Source: a virus
Direction: 5' to 3' (one strand)
DNA: 64,000 nucleotides
IMG/VR virus record: IMGVR_UViG_3300047548_000908
Location: 62,001 to 126,000 of that record
Below the pieces are notes generated by a model. The model saw only the letters and a list, made by a program, of their open reading frames with translations, had not been told where the DNA came from and did no database searches. Position 1 is the first letter of the stretch; the number at the start of each line of letters is the position of its first letter. Positions 24,935-34,900 of this stretch are shown one piece after another. Position numbers and translations under genes: made by a program.

Positions 24935-24941
24935 TATTTAT
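24935..24941 (-). promoter_or_regulatory. T4-type late promoter core (metallopeptidase gene)
   Basis: Minus-strand ATAAATA followed by T, overlapping the stop codon of the hydrolase gene. Predicted start at 24929, two bases before the ATG; no Shine-Dalgarno sequence. Confidence 0.45.
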
Positions 24942-25519
24942 CTACTTTGTTGATATAGTTGATTATGAATGATCCCGAGTACCTGTTTACTTACAACAAC
25001 TTCATAGTGATTTAAAGGAACTTCAACGATAGGAACACCTGCAATTGCCTTCATACTTGCAATAGTCACAACACTGTCATTTGGTTCATGCATCCAAGGA
25101 TTACTACCCTTCGTTGAAACCACGTTTAACCAATTTTTTGGTACGTTAAGAGATGAGAGATTTGCAATAGGAGAACTGTTTGGTCCTATGTCTCTGTAAA
25201 GAGTAATCAAGGGAAAAACCATACGCATCCAATCTGCATGTCTACTTCCCCCGTATGGAGTTGAGATGGTTACACCACCAATGGTTTTTTCGGCGAACTC
25301 GTTAGCAAGATAGTAAGCATAAATCCCACCTAAACTATGTGCTATAAAAAATATTTCTTCAGTGGATTCATTTAAACGTTCCTTCATTGACTTTAGGTTA
25401 TTCTTGAATCCATTTGAACTAGCATAATCAAACAGTATTTCTTTTTCAGGAAGGTGATCTCTTATATATGTGAATGTCTCTGAGCTTGCATTTGCTCCAT
25501 GTATGTAAACGATTTCCAT
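24938..25519 (-). CDS. alpha/beta hydrolase (lipase/esterase-like)
   Basis: 193 residues. MEIVYIHGANAS is the oxyanion strand-loop; FFIAHSLGGIYAYYLA contains the nucleophile elbow (S-L-G-G form of GxSxG); NDSVVT and LNHYEVV supply the Asp and His of the triad. Resembles lipases/PGAP1-like esterases. Substrate unknown. It has no capsid-like N-terminus, yet lies inside the effector block. Only about 6 bases separate it from the ADP-ribosyltransferase-like gene upstream. Confidence 0.72.
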   Translation of the reverse strand: MEIVYIHGANASSETFTYIRDHLPEKEILFDYASSNGFKNNLKSMKERLNESTEEIFFIAHSLGGIYAYYLANEFAEKTIGGVTISTPYGGSRHADWMRMVFPLITLYRDIGPNSSPIANLSSLNVPKNWLNVVSTKGSNPWMHEPNDSVVTIASMKAIAGVPIVEVPLNHYEVVVSKQVLGIIHNQLYQQSR

Positions 25520-25525
25520 ATCAAC

Positions 25526-26278
25526 TTACTTTTGAAAATACTCTGTATAACTTTCGCTAGTTATACCAATGCATGGTCCGCTAAACCAAACTTCTTTATC
25601 CTTCGGACGTTCGCTCACATATTCAGACATTGTTAACAATCTCAACCCAGTACGTGCAGGAGCTAACCTTTCCCATATTAACGGAATAAATTGATGAGGC
25701 TTGATTTCATCTGTTATTTCTTCTAGCCTTTCTTTGAACTCTGGAGTTCTTGTCCAGAGAATCATCGAGTCAAAGCTATCGCTTTTGAATCCAAGATGTG
25801 TTTTTAGAAAGTAGTTAAACCCCTCCATACCATTGCCGGGCCTGGTTTCAAAACCTATCTCAGGAATCGAAAGCGGAGTATCCCAAAAGTCTCTTTCTGG
25901 GCATACTGCAATTTTAGTTCCATTGTATGGAATTAGTATAAAAAGCTCCCCGAACCCTCCGGAGTATACTTTTGTACTTGAGCATATAAAACTATTGCTT
26001 CTTTTTGGCCAACCATTCATAAACGGAGAATTATCTAATAAAAGAGTATAATGGTTAGAAGTGTTTTGAGACTTTCGTATACCCGTACTAGGATCGAGTG
26101 TGTCGTAATATGGTTCACTTAGGTCACGAAACCCTCTCCATATTGGAAAGTCTAAGAAATTAATAGATAGTGCTTCACTACAATACTTTTGTAAGTCTTG
26201 AGGAAAATTTTTAATGTCTCCGGCGAACGCTGTGTAAGGAGTTATTTGCGCTTCCGATAAAATTTCACTAATTTTCAT
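25526..26278 (-). CDS. putative ADP-ribosyltransferase-like effector, paralogue 4
   Basis: 250 residues. N-terminus MKISEILSEAQITP contains LSE-AQ, a good prohead protease site. Shared elements: FPIWRGFRDL (Arg about 47), TSNHYTLLLDNSPFMNGWPKR, NSFICSST, LIPYNGTKIAV, TGLRLLTMSEYV and DKEVWFSGPC (Glu). The most diverged copy but every block is in order. The ATG overlaps the stop of the gamma-glutamylcyclotransferase-like gene. Confidence 0.48.
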   Translation of the reverse strand: MKISEILSEAQITPYTAFAGDIKNFPQDLQKYCSEALSINFLDFPIWRGFRDLSEPYYDTLDPSTGIRKSQNTSNHYTLLLDNSPFMNGWPKRSNSFICSSTKVYSGGFGELFILIPYNGTKIAVCPERDFWDTPLSIPEIGFETRPGNGMEGFNYFLKTHLGFKSDSFDSMILWTRTPEFKERLEEITDEIKPHQFIPLIWERLAPARTGLRLLTMSEYVSERPKDKEVWFSGPCIGITSESYTEYFQK

Positions 26279-26697
26279 TTTTGGTAACTCATCGCATTTA
26301 CTAGTTGAGACATAGGTATACCTGCATTGTCATATCCTTGTCTGATTGTTTGAATATATTTCTTAGATGGGTGTGTATGTTTAAGGACGGTCCTAGTGTT
26401 ACTAGTCATCACATAAACAAATGCAGACTCAGGTTTACCTTTAGTTGAAACATCAACTAGTATCCTATCGTATAGATCAGGGTACCCTTCTATTTGATCT
26501 AACTCATTTAGTTTGCCTTCGTCAATATCCCAAAGACATCCTATCACACGATCACCACTTGACGATACAACATTGGCAAATCGCAGCATTTCAAAACGGT
26601 AATCCTTTAAGGTAGCAACACCCACAAATGACTCTTCATCGAAGTAATCCTTATGGGTGAGCATCCCGTATGCAAAGTATTTTATTGACTTGTTCAA
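26275..26697 (-). CDS. gamma-glutamylcyclotransferase-like protein (TTG start)
   Basis: 140 residues. KYFAYGMLTH (the YGS-x-L nucleotide/substrate loop), GVATLKDYRFEM, GDRVIGCLWDI and LNELDQIEGYPDLYDR with the catalytic Glu region are those of the GGCT/AIG2-like fold. These enzymes release 5-oxoproline from gamma-glutamyl amines, a logical partner for nearby amidoligases that form such amides. The frame starts with TTG; the only ATG is inside the conserved loop, so TTG is accepted. Shine-Dalgarno sequence is weak. Confidence 0.75.
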   Translation of the reverse strand: MNKSIKYFAYGMLTHKDYFDEESFVGVATLKDYRFEMLRFANVVSSSGDRVIGCLWDIDEGKLNELDQIEGYPDLYDRILVDVSTKGKPESAFVYVMTSNTRTVLKHTHPSKKYIQTIRQGYDNAGIPMSQLVNAMSYQK

Positions 26698-26709
26698 AAT
26701 CTTATGTCT

Positions 26710-27168
26710 TTATATGGTTTCTTCTGGACCAACAACCGGCATCTTCATAACGCTTCGCAAGAACCATTTATGTTTACCATGTGCATCTATTCTACCAGCA
26801 ATAAAATCTGCGATTCCTTGTTCGTTTTCTCTATCCGCCACTTCAAAGATAGTGTTCAAAACCTTTATCATTTTTAGGTTATCTTCATACAGTTCTGAAA
26901 CCATTTCGTATGAGGTTAGTATTTCTGTTTGGTCTTTGATAACACTAAGTTTTGCAAAGGGCATAAATCCTGCTGGAACATAGTCATTTAGAATACGAAT
27001 ATATTCTGCGGTCTTGTCAATGGAGCCCTCAACATCTTCAATAATTTCATCAAACATTTTATGAAGCTGAGGGAAATCCGGTCCTTCTACGTTCCAGTGA
27101 AAGTTTTGAGCTTTGAAAAGAAAGCCGTATGTTGATCCTAATAATATTTTTAAGCTATCACTTAGCAT
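26710..27168 (-). CDS. Dps-like ferritin
   Basis: 152 residues of four-helix character. QNFHWNVEGPDFPQLHKMFDEIIEDV (His and Asp/Glu iron ligands) is the signature of the Dps/ferritin family; IADFIAGRIDAHGKHKWFL closes the second half. Dps proteins bind DNA, oxidise iron and protect against peroxide. AAGGA lies 7 bases before the ATG. Unusual in a T4-like genome, and located between a GGCT and a giant effector gene. Confidence 0.82.
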   Translation of the reverse strand: MLSDSLKILLGSTYGFLFKAQNFHWNVEGPDFPQLHKMFDEIIEDVEGSIDKTAEYIRILNDYVPAGFMPFAKLSVIKDQTEILTSYEMVSELYEDNLKMIKVLNTIFEVADRENEQGIADFIAGRIDAHGKHKWFLRSVMKMPVVGPEETI

Positions 27169-27196
27169 TATGAATTCCTTTAATTTAAATTGTTTT

Positions 27197-30100
27197 TCAA
27201 TGGAACATTAGATAACTGTCAATCACATCTTTGCGATTAGCAGCCCTGTCTCCTGCACCTGGTTGCACTATTACATTCCACTTTGGAACATTACTAGGTG
27301 GAATAGAAAGCATTTCATCATAAGATATAATCGTATTTACATCCACATCGTACTTATCTGCTAGACGCTGCTTAAATAAATCTAATGCTTCTTGGTTCTT
27401 GAATTGAGTCCTGCCTTGTTCATCTTTGATAAGCTTTGTTCCTTCCCTAGCGATCAAGTCAAAGAACATACTTTTAGGAACAGTGATTCCCTGTTTCACT
27501 ACATTACCTTGCTTCTTATGAAACTCAATCTTCTTAACTTCAGATGACTTTGATCCACTGCTAAAATTAATAATGAAGTTATCTGGTTTGTCGTCAGTGG
27601 CTACGTCTGCGATTTTAGTGTAAGCATAGAATTCAACCGCTGGATTCTTTTTTGCTACTTCGTATGCCATATTCAAGTATTCTTTACTGAAGAAGTCACC
27701 TGCATCGTGCCAACGAACTACCAACTTTATTCCTTTCTTATCCATCTTCTTTTTGATATCATGAATTTCTTGATTTACCATATTCATGTATCCTTCAGGA
27801 TCATTTACTAAAAAGTTTAAAGCTTGTGCTGCACTCATACTAGAATTAGGGAACATAATGTATCCTCCTTTTCTAGCGTAACAAAACAATTGACACTCGC
27901 CTGCTTTTGGACAAGTAGTTATTTCTACAAACTCACCGGTCTCTTCATCAATTACAAGCCCTTTCAATGCAGGGAGAGTTAGATCATATATGATCTCTCC
28001 TTCCTTCGCAGATTTCTTCATCTTGGCGTTTGTCCCTAGGATAGAAGATGGTCTCTTAGTAATCTTATTGGCCAAGTCTTCCAAATCCCACACATCTTCG
28101 CCGTCGTCGCTTTTTGTTATTTTTACATTACTTGCATGTATAATAGGGCCAGTCACTTTTTCTTTCTTTGACTTCGTTCCCTTCATAGTGCGATCAACGT
28201 AACCATAGATTTCTTCGTGCCCTAGTCTACGATGAGGTGCGTTAAGGCCGATTGCTTCATCGACAACCTTAGTGATTGGCTTTACCTGAAATCCGCCTAG
28301 TGTTTTTTCATTTAGCTTAGACTGTACCTCTCTATCTTTGGGTCGATTGCCAAGTTCACGATCTTTTGCTTCTTTATAATCAATGAAGTCTCTTCCTAGT
28401 TTTTTAGCTAAGATTTGCTCTTCGTCTAACGCAGCTTCAGATACTGACTTTGATGAACTTTTTTTCTTTTTTACGCAATTGTTTACTCTTACTCCACCTT
28501 TAATTTTAGTGCCAGATTTTCTGTACCCTTTCCAACATTTTGGATCTAGTCTTTGTTTAATCTTTTTTGCTTCTGCGACCTCACTCTCTTTTAGAGTGAG
28601 TCCCTCTGACATATTCGTCAAACTTTTCCTAACTGCTCTAGCAACGTCTTGAGCTAGCGCAGTCGGGTCACCTTCACCATAATTTAATACACTAGTGATT
28701 GCAGCTTGAATAACTCTATCACCTGCTTTTCTAGCTAAGTTGGGATAGGATTGTTCAAATGCTGTATAGATTTCGTCAGCACGGGTTTCGTCATCTTCAT
28801 TTACAAACTTTTTGCTTGTTCTAATTCCACCAAAGATACTACCTTTTCCTTTTGTTCTAGAATGAGTAACGCCAATTGGAAATGCCATTGGTGCAACGCT
28901 ACTTGCAGATGTCATTTCGGTTAACCATCCCAAGTCTCTATTACTATCCCATGCTCCGATTCTTATTCCATTTTCATTTAGAGCTTCATACTTCCCTGAT
29001 TTTACATGAGAAATCTTTCCCTCTAGTACTTTTACTGCCGACACCCAAACTTTTTGATCAGTAAATTTTTTCTTTGATTCTAGGAACGTACTGCTTCTCC
29101 CAAACTTTGGTGCTTGACTATCTGCGCCATATGGATTACTTGCAGGAGTGACTACGCTTTCTGTTTTTCTGCTAGCTTTCATTTCACTTAACCCCATGTT
29201 TTTCTTCGCAATATCCATTAGCTGTTTTATCCATTCTGAGTCAAGTTTCTTTGCACCAAAGTCTCCGCTGTTATACGCTTTTTGCCATGCTGCAAATTGT
29301 TGCTCAGGTGAAGCATTTGGGTCTTTTAGTATGTTTCTCAAATATGTCCCACTGACCCCTGTTCCTCCCTTTTCAGACTCTCTTGGAGTAACATAAGGCA
29401 TTGCTTTAACATGCTCGTATCCAGCAAACTTATTGACTGCTCTCATCAGAGACTTGCTCCAGTTAGCTGCCATACTCTCACGATCAGTACCAACTGTTAT
29501 GATAACATTATCAAATCTAGGAGGCTGACCGGGTCTAGGATTTATAAGTTCGTGTTTAATTTTTTGTAATAGGTTGCCACCCTCTTGAGTTACAGTTGAA
29601 ATATTGTTTGCATATTGAGGGTACAACTTTTGCCATGTTTGTACTTTGACGCTAGGTGGAATAGGATCATCTTTTCCTTCTGCTGGTCCAATGAACATGA
29701 AGGGTTCTCCACCGACTTCGTTTGCTTTGTCAATTGCATACTTAAACAGTTGTTGATGTCCAACATGACCTATTGCGCTACCTACTGCAACTACTGCTGT
29801 CTTGTTCGATCTTGGCCCAGAGGAAACTGGAGTAGCTTTCTTTGCAGCCATAATATCCTTCATTTCTTGGCTAGTTACCTTTAACACCATTCCACTAGGC
29901 ATGTTGATAACTAAACCTTCTATGACTTTGCCGAGTTGATCTTTTCCTTTGATAGCAGGGCTATTTATAATTGCATCTGATACTTGTTTCTTTGCAGACG
30001 ATAAGAATTTTCTAACCTGTTCCTTTTCTGGAGTCAATCCCTTTGTCTTTAACGTCGCAGTAATCTCGTTTTCATTTTCTAATACTTTATCAACTATAGG

Positions 30101-31906
30101 ACCTAACTGAACTCCCTTTTGTTTCAAAGCATTGTTCACTACTTTTATATTGGGACTGCTCAGTGAAAGTAACTTTTTCTTTATCTCCATTCCATCAGGT
30201 CTATCTTCACCTGTGCTGAATGATTTGATAAAGATAGGAACGAGGGTCATTACTTTTCCTAACTTCTTTGGATCGTATGTGATGTTAACAAACTTGTATC
30301 CGCCATCAGATTTCTGAGCCATTGCGTTGAACATCATCTCTGCTTGAACAATAGTATCGGATGGAAGACTTTTCACAAGATCGCTAGTTAGGATAATCTT
30401 CAATGCCTTGTCATAGTTCTTTGTGAATTCTAAACGCTCTGCATCTTGACCTACGCTGATTCCGTATTTTTCAAAATCACCATAGTTCTCAATATACTTA
30501 GGCTCTGTTACCCTCGAAGTCATGAAGAAAGGTTTTCCAGACTCATCTTTTCCAAAGCGAATTCCTGCACCATCTGCTTTTAAGTTAATTTGAACATTGT
30601 CTAATGTTCCACCATTCTCTGCGATTTCTTTGCAGAATGCAATAAAATCAAGGTCTTGTATTTCTGTACTTGAACCTGGATTGTATATATGCTGAACACC
30701 CTTTCTCTTAAAGTTCGGCTTAATTGTGGCCTCTCTTAAAGACTCAGTTGGAGTCATCTTATAGTTATCTTTGTATTGCTTTATCATAGGAAGCAAGTCG
30801 CTTGGTTTTTCTAGACCTAGCACTTCCATTGCCTTGTTGATAGCTACGGTCTTTTCTGTTATGTCACGATCGGGATCATTCTTGTAAATACCTTGTGCAC
30901 CAGGTCCTACTGTTTTTTCTAAAAATGTTCTAAAAACAGTCTCCTTTTCTTCCTGTGATAAAACAGAACTCATAATTTCAAGTAACCCAACAAAAGACCA
31001 AAGCTTATTAGAAACTTTCTTTAGACTTGCAGGAGACAATCTTTTTCCAAACAGACTTAAAAATATTTTGCCTACATTTTGTTCGTAGCCTGCCGCAGGT
31101 GCAGCAGACATAACTGGAAGACCATCTTTTACTAATGGCGTATTTCCATCCATAACTGGAACATATTTTATTCTTAATCCGCCCCCTTCTTTGGAGGAAA
31201 CTGCAAACGAAAACATATTGTCTACAGTGGGTACATCCTCTTCTTTTCTTTTCTTCCCTTTGCCTACCATTTTTCTCAAAAGAAATTCTCTTTTGGTTAA
31301 TGAGGCTAATGACTGAATTAAGAATTTATGGAAAACTCCTTTGATAGAGTTTTGCATATCGTCCCAAGAAGAAGAGTGAGAAAATCTTGACCATTCAGTA
31401 GGAAGACCTTGATCGAAAGATACAAACTCAAAATCGATTTGAATAGTTATCGGTAAATCTTCAAATCTCCAAAGACTTGAGTACTGTTCATTACCACGCT
31501 GATATCCAATGAATATAGCTGGTCCAACTTGTTTACCTTTAACGTCATTGAGGAATGCAGCGAGTGTGGTTTCTTTCTCTTTATCAACCATTGTGTCGAT
31601 ATCACCGACCTTTGGTTTTACTTTAGTAAAAGTCTCATCAGAGATATTCACATCATTAAAGAAGTGCAATGATGATCCACTTAGGAACGTTCTATTCTTT
31701 AGTAAGGTGGGTTCCCATAGATTTGAGCCTGCATGTTGTCTGTATGCTTTGTCGATGCTCAATAGCAAGGTATTCAAAAGGGGAACCATAAAGCTTCTTT
31801 TGTGAACTAGCAGATTGATTTGTTCAGCTTCATGTCCATCTAGTGATAGATTTCCTCCCTCCATTATAGGGGTGCGTATTCTAGTAGAAAGTTCAAATAT
31901 TTTCAT
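27197..31906 (-). CDS. giant multidomain protein: NTase, ligase-like, NMNAT-like, GP88 domains
   Basis: 1569 residues. N-terminus MKIFELSTRIRTPIMEGGN has IME-GG, a possible prohead protease site. Domains read in order: a nucleotidyltransferase-like region (FLSGSSLHFF, VGDIDTMVD about 100, IQIDFEFV); a nucleic-acid-ligase-like adenylation region with LKADGAGIRFG (K-x-DG, about 445), VQAEMMF, IEGLVIN (about 662) and MVLKVTS; a cytidylyltransferase/NMNAT-like domain with IGHVGHQQL (HxGH, about 713) and GVSGTYLRNIL; a cysteine motif CWKGYRKSGTKIKGG..NC seen in phage virion proteins; and a C-terminal GP88-type domain (CPKAGECQLFCYARKGGY, VRWHDAGDFF). Further sites such as VAE-AK and VSE-AA lie between domains. 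Promoter variant CTAAATA is about 20 bases upstream. Domain activities are motif-based. Confidence 0.6.
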   Translation of the reverse strand: MKIFELSTRIRTPIMEGGNLSLDGHEAEQINLLVHKRSFMVPLLNTLLLSIDKAYRQHAGSNLWEPTLLKNRTFLSGSSLHFFNDVNISDETFTKVKPKVGDIDTMVDKEKETTLAAFLNDVKGKQVGPAIFIGYQRGNEQYSSLWRFEDLPITIQIDFEFVSFDQGLPTEWSRFSHSSSWDDMQNSIKGVFHKFLIQSLASLTKREFLLRKMVGKGKKRKEEDVPTVDNMFSFAVSSKEGGGLRIKYVPVMDGNTPLVKDGLPVMSAAPAAGYEQNVGKIFLSLFGKRLSPASLKKVSNKLWSFVGLLEIMSSVLSQEEKETVFRTFLEKTVGPGAQGIYKNDPDRDITEKTVAINKAMEVLGLEKPSDLLPMIKQYKDNYKMTPTESLREATIKPNFKRKGVQHIYNPGSSTEIQDLDFIAFCKEIAENGGTLDNVQINLKADGAGIRFGKDESGKPFFMTSRVTEPKYIENYGDFEKYGISVGQDAERLEFTKNYDKALKIILTSDLVKSLPSDTIVQAEMMFNAMAQKSDGGYKFVNITYDPKKLGKVMTLVPIFIKSFSTGEDRPDGMEIKKKLLSLSSPNIKVVNNALKQKGVQLGPIVDKVLENENEITATLKTKGLTPEKEQVRKFLSSAKKQVSDAIINSPAIKGKDQLGKVIEGLVINMPSGMVLKVTSQEMKDIMAAKKATPVSSGPRSNKTAVVAVGSAIGHVGHQQLFKYAIDKANEVGGEPFMFIGPAEGKDDPIPPSVKVQTWQKLYPQYANNISTVTQEGGNLLQKIKHELINPRPGQPPRFDNVIITVGTDRESMAANWSKSLMRAVNKFAGYEHVKAMPYVTPRESEKGGTGVSGTYLRNILKDPNASPEQQFAAWQKAYNSGDFGAKKLDSEWIKQLMDIAKKNMGLSEMKASRKTESVVTPASNPYGADSQAPKFGRSSTFLESKKKFTDQKVWVSAVKVLEGKISHVKSGKYEALNENGIRIGAWDSNRDLGWLTEMTSASSVAPMAFPIGVTHSRTKGKGSIFGGIRTSKKFVNEDDETRADEIYTAFEQSYPNLARKAGDRVIQAAITSVLNYGEGDPTALAQDVARAVRKSLTNMSEGLTLKESEVAEAKKIKQRLDPKCWKGYRKSGTKIKGGVRVNNCVKKKKSSSKSVSEAALDEEQILAKKLGRDFIDYKEAKDRELGNRPKDREVQSKLNEKTLGGFQVKPITKVVDEAIGLNAPHRRLGHEEIYGYVDRTMKGTKSKKEKVTGPIIHASNVKITKSDDGEDVWDLEDLANKITKRPSSILGTNAKMKKSAKEGEIIYDLTLPALKGLVIDEETGEFVEITTCPKAGECQLFCYARKGGYIMFPNSSMSAAQALNFLVNDPEGYMNMVNQEIHDIKKKMDKKGIKLVVRWHDAGDFFSKEYLNMAYEVAKKNPAVEFYAYTKIADVATDDKPDNFIINFSSGSKSSEVKKIEFHKKQGNVVKQGITVPKSMFFDLIAREGTKLIKDEQGRTQFKNQEALDLFKQRLADKYDVDVNTIISYDEMLSIPPSNVPKWNVIVQPGAGDRAANRKDVIDSYLMFH

Positions 31907-31966
31907 AGTTGTCTCAAGTGATGTTTATGTATTTAGCGAATTTACATTGAAGTCCAGTCTTCTCAA

Positions 31967-34900
31967 TTACCTGCGTAACAAAGTTTTCATATCATACCAA
32001 TTAGTATGGAATGCATAATATTCTCCGTTAATTAGAATTTCATGACCTGACTGCAAGGCTCGGTGCATTTTATCATTTCTAAGCCCATGTCGATCTATTA
32101 GTTCTTTTACGTCAATCGAACTCCAATCAATTTTCACGTTTGAGTTAACCCATCTCCAAAGATCCAACAGTATTGCTTTGGAATACTTACTTATAAACAT
32201 GCCATCAGTTTTGCTATTCAAATGAGAACCAGTGATGTCTACGATACTGTTAATTCTAGGTTCTAGCCAATCTTTGTTACTAGAATCCATACGATTGCCA
32301 CTTTCTAAAAATTGATGTACTTCTTCAATGAACATAATAGCTTTCTTTTTTTCTTCATCGGAAATAGAAAGTGCGTTTGACTGAATGTCTCTCTTCAATA
32401 ACCTAAGACATCTAAGAATCATACTCTTTCTTGCAGGTAAAGGTACACCCTTTTCCCCGGTAAGGAATGAATCCAGCCCGGGGTATTGAGAAACAAATTC
32501 TTCATAAAAGTCTTTATATTTCTCGCTCCATGTAAAGGTGAATCCGTTCTTAGGAAAAATGTAATATACATTGTCCTTTCCGTATATTTCTGCAAACGAA
32601 AAGCTTGAAGTGCAGTACAAAGAATTACCACGTAACGCTGTAAAACCAGCCGATTTTAGTACAGTATCAACGACAGTTTGTATTTCGACAGGTGTATCCA
32701 TTGGCTTTTTTCTAGGCTTCGTGTAGTCCCAAAACGCAACAGGTATGTTTTTCTCTAGTGCTCCTTTTATTCCTCGATATAAAAAGGTGTCACTAGATCC
32801 AAGCATTTTCAAAAATTCACTGCATTCAGTTCGTATAAGTTCCGCTGGATCAACATCTTCGGGAATGGGAACTAAAGTCAATTTAGGAGCCTCATCCTCT
32901 TCTCTTAGCAGAGGGGGAACACCGTTCCTCTTAATCTTTGAACCTAACTTAGCTGCATTCTTCTGCATTGTGTCTGGTTTTATATCCACAGTCAGAGCAG
33001 TTTTAAATCTTGGATCGTTGGCTTCTTTTTTGCTTGGAATGTATCCTGACGCTGATTCATTAACACTACGAGGTATCAACAACTCGGGCATTCTATAGTC
33101 ATCTACATTAGCTTGGTCGTACGGCTTAAGAGACTTCTTATACTTCAATGCTGCTGCTTCTTTTTCTTCGTCAGTTTTTGCTCTGTAGAACTTATTAGCA
33201 AATACCATATCTCCCACTAATGTGCCAGGAACAATTTCTACCTTAGCTGGTTTATAGTATCGTAGTTTTTCTGGATCTTTACCTGTGAGGCTATAAAATG
33301 TTGATATCCATTTGTCAGGGTGTAGCGCAAAAGTATGAGTTTTTCTTTCTGGAACTAACTCTGCAAGTGGATCGTTACCTTTGAAAAACTTAGGTAATTT
33401 TTGTAAGTGTGTAGCTGTTTTTTCTTCATTAACTTGGCCTTCGTGTTCACCTCGGATTGCTCTGTCTACATAGTCACTTGATACTTCTTGTTCAAGGTCT
33501 ATTTGAACCCCTAATTTTTTTGCCAATTTAATAATTGCATTTCGTGCCGATTGGTCTTTGTAGATCGCAGAAAGACTTCTTTGCCCTTCATCATATTCAT
33601 CCCAGTCTTGCATTAATGGGATAACATTGGGTATCTTTTTTAGTTCATTGAAGAGGTGTTGTTGAAGTTCGGCATCCGTAGCATCGGGGAAGTTTGGATT
33701 AACACATACAAATTCTATTTCTTTGTAGCTTGTTTTACTTTCACTCAGTTGCTGATAGTCATGCGTCTCATATTCCACTAAGATGCTTTCTAATAAATCA
33801 GAAACTACTTTGATATTTGATGGAGGTATCCTAGAAGTGATTGCGATTTCATAGTCTGCTCCATCGATTGTTTTAACTGGTAGACCAAATGTACTGATTG
33901 CTAGCAATGCGAGTTCTTCATTTTCTTCTAGTTCGTCCCCTAGCCAATTCATTAATGCATCGTGTACTGAATCCTTATCCTTAAAGCAGTAGATTGCAGG
34001 AGTGTCTTCTCCTATTTTTTTCGATCTATCACCGATCTTAGGAATTAATCCCCTAGCCAAAATAGGATTCAGATTTTTCTTCAGAGTGACATGATAAACA
34101 GTTTTTGGAATACCAGTTGATTCTTCAAGATTGGCTTTGTTCAATTTAGTGTAATAGTTAGGATCTTCCTTAAGGTGATCCAATGCAATTTGCATAGCAA
34201 TCTTTTTGTCATAAGTATGCTCTAATTCTACTTGAATGCCTTTTTTTAATTGTGCTTTTATTTGCTGAACAGTTACTTTATGTCGTTTGGCAAGTTGATC
34301 AACAGACAAAGTTTTTTTGTTTAACGGTGATGATTCTGGTAAACTTAGTCGTATATCGTGTAGATCATTTTTTGTTTGATGTAGTTTATCAATGACACCT
34401 TGTGTTCTAAGCACTTTGAATGCAAGATTTTCAGGACCAAACTCACCGTGTTTGTCTAATCCAGCTTGGCGATATCTCTTTATAACTCTGAGTAGTTCAT
34501 CTATCTTCTTTTCATCTTTGGCTTTGATTGCAGCATCTGCGATATCTGCGAGCTTTTCATACTTTAACCTTGCTGCGGTTTCATCTACACCTGATCTTCT
34601 TTTCTTTGGTATGTGCAACCATTTATCATGCAAAACACTATACTCACCTAAACTAATTACAGGCTCAGCCGCATCCTGTACATATAATTCAACTTCGTAC
34701 CCTCGAATGAATATGTCATGATATTCGTTGTACAGATTCTTTTTCTCTTTGAATAGCTCTTTATAAATTTCATCATTGGAAAGTTTTGTCATATCCACTA
34801 GGATATGCAAATCGATGTCACTATGCTTAGTGTAGGAGTAAGCTGCATTTGATCCAGATATAGTTATATCTTCGATATCTAAATCAGAAATACCCAAATA

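Noticed and set aside
31509-31805. long plus-strand frames opposite the giant genes
   Set aside because: Antisense frames of AT-rich, Lys/Glu-rich genes; no ribosome sites, no family resemblance. Same for others at 32745-33098, 34392-34721, 37327-37719 and 15824-16192.
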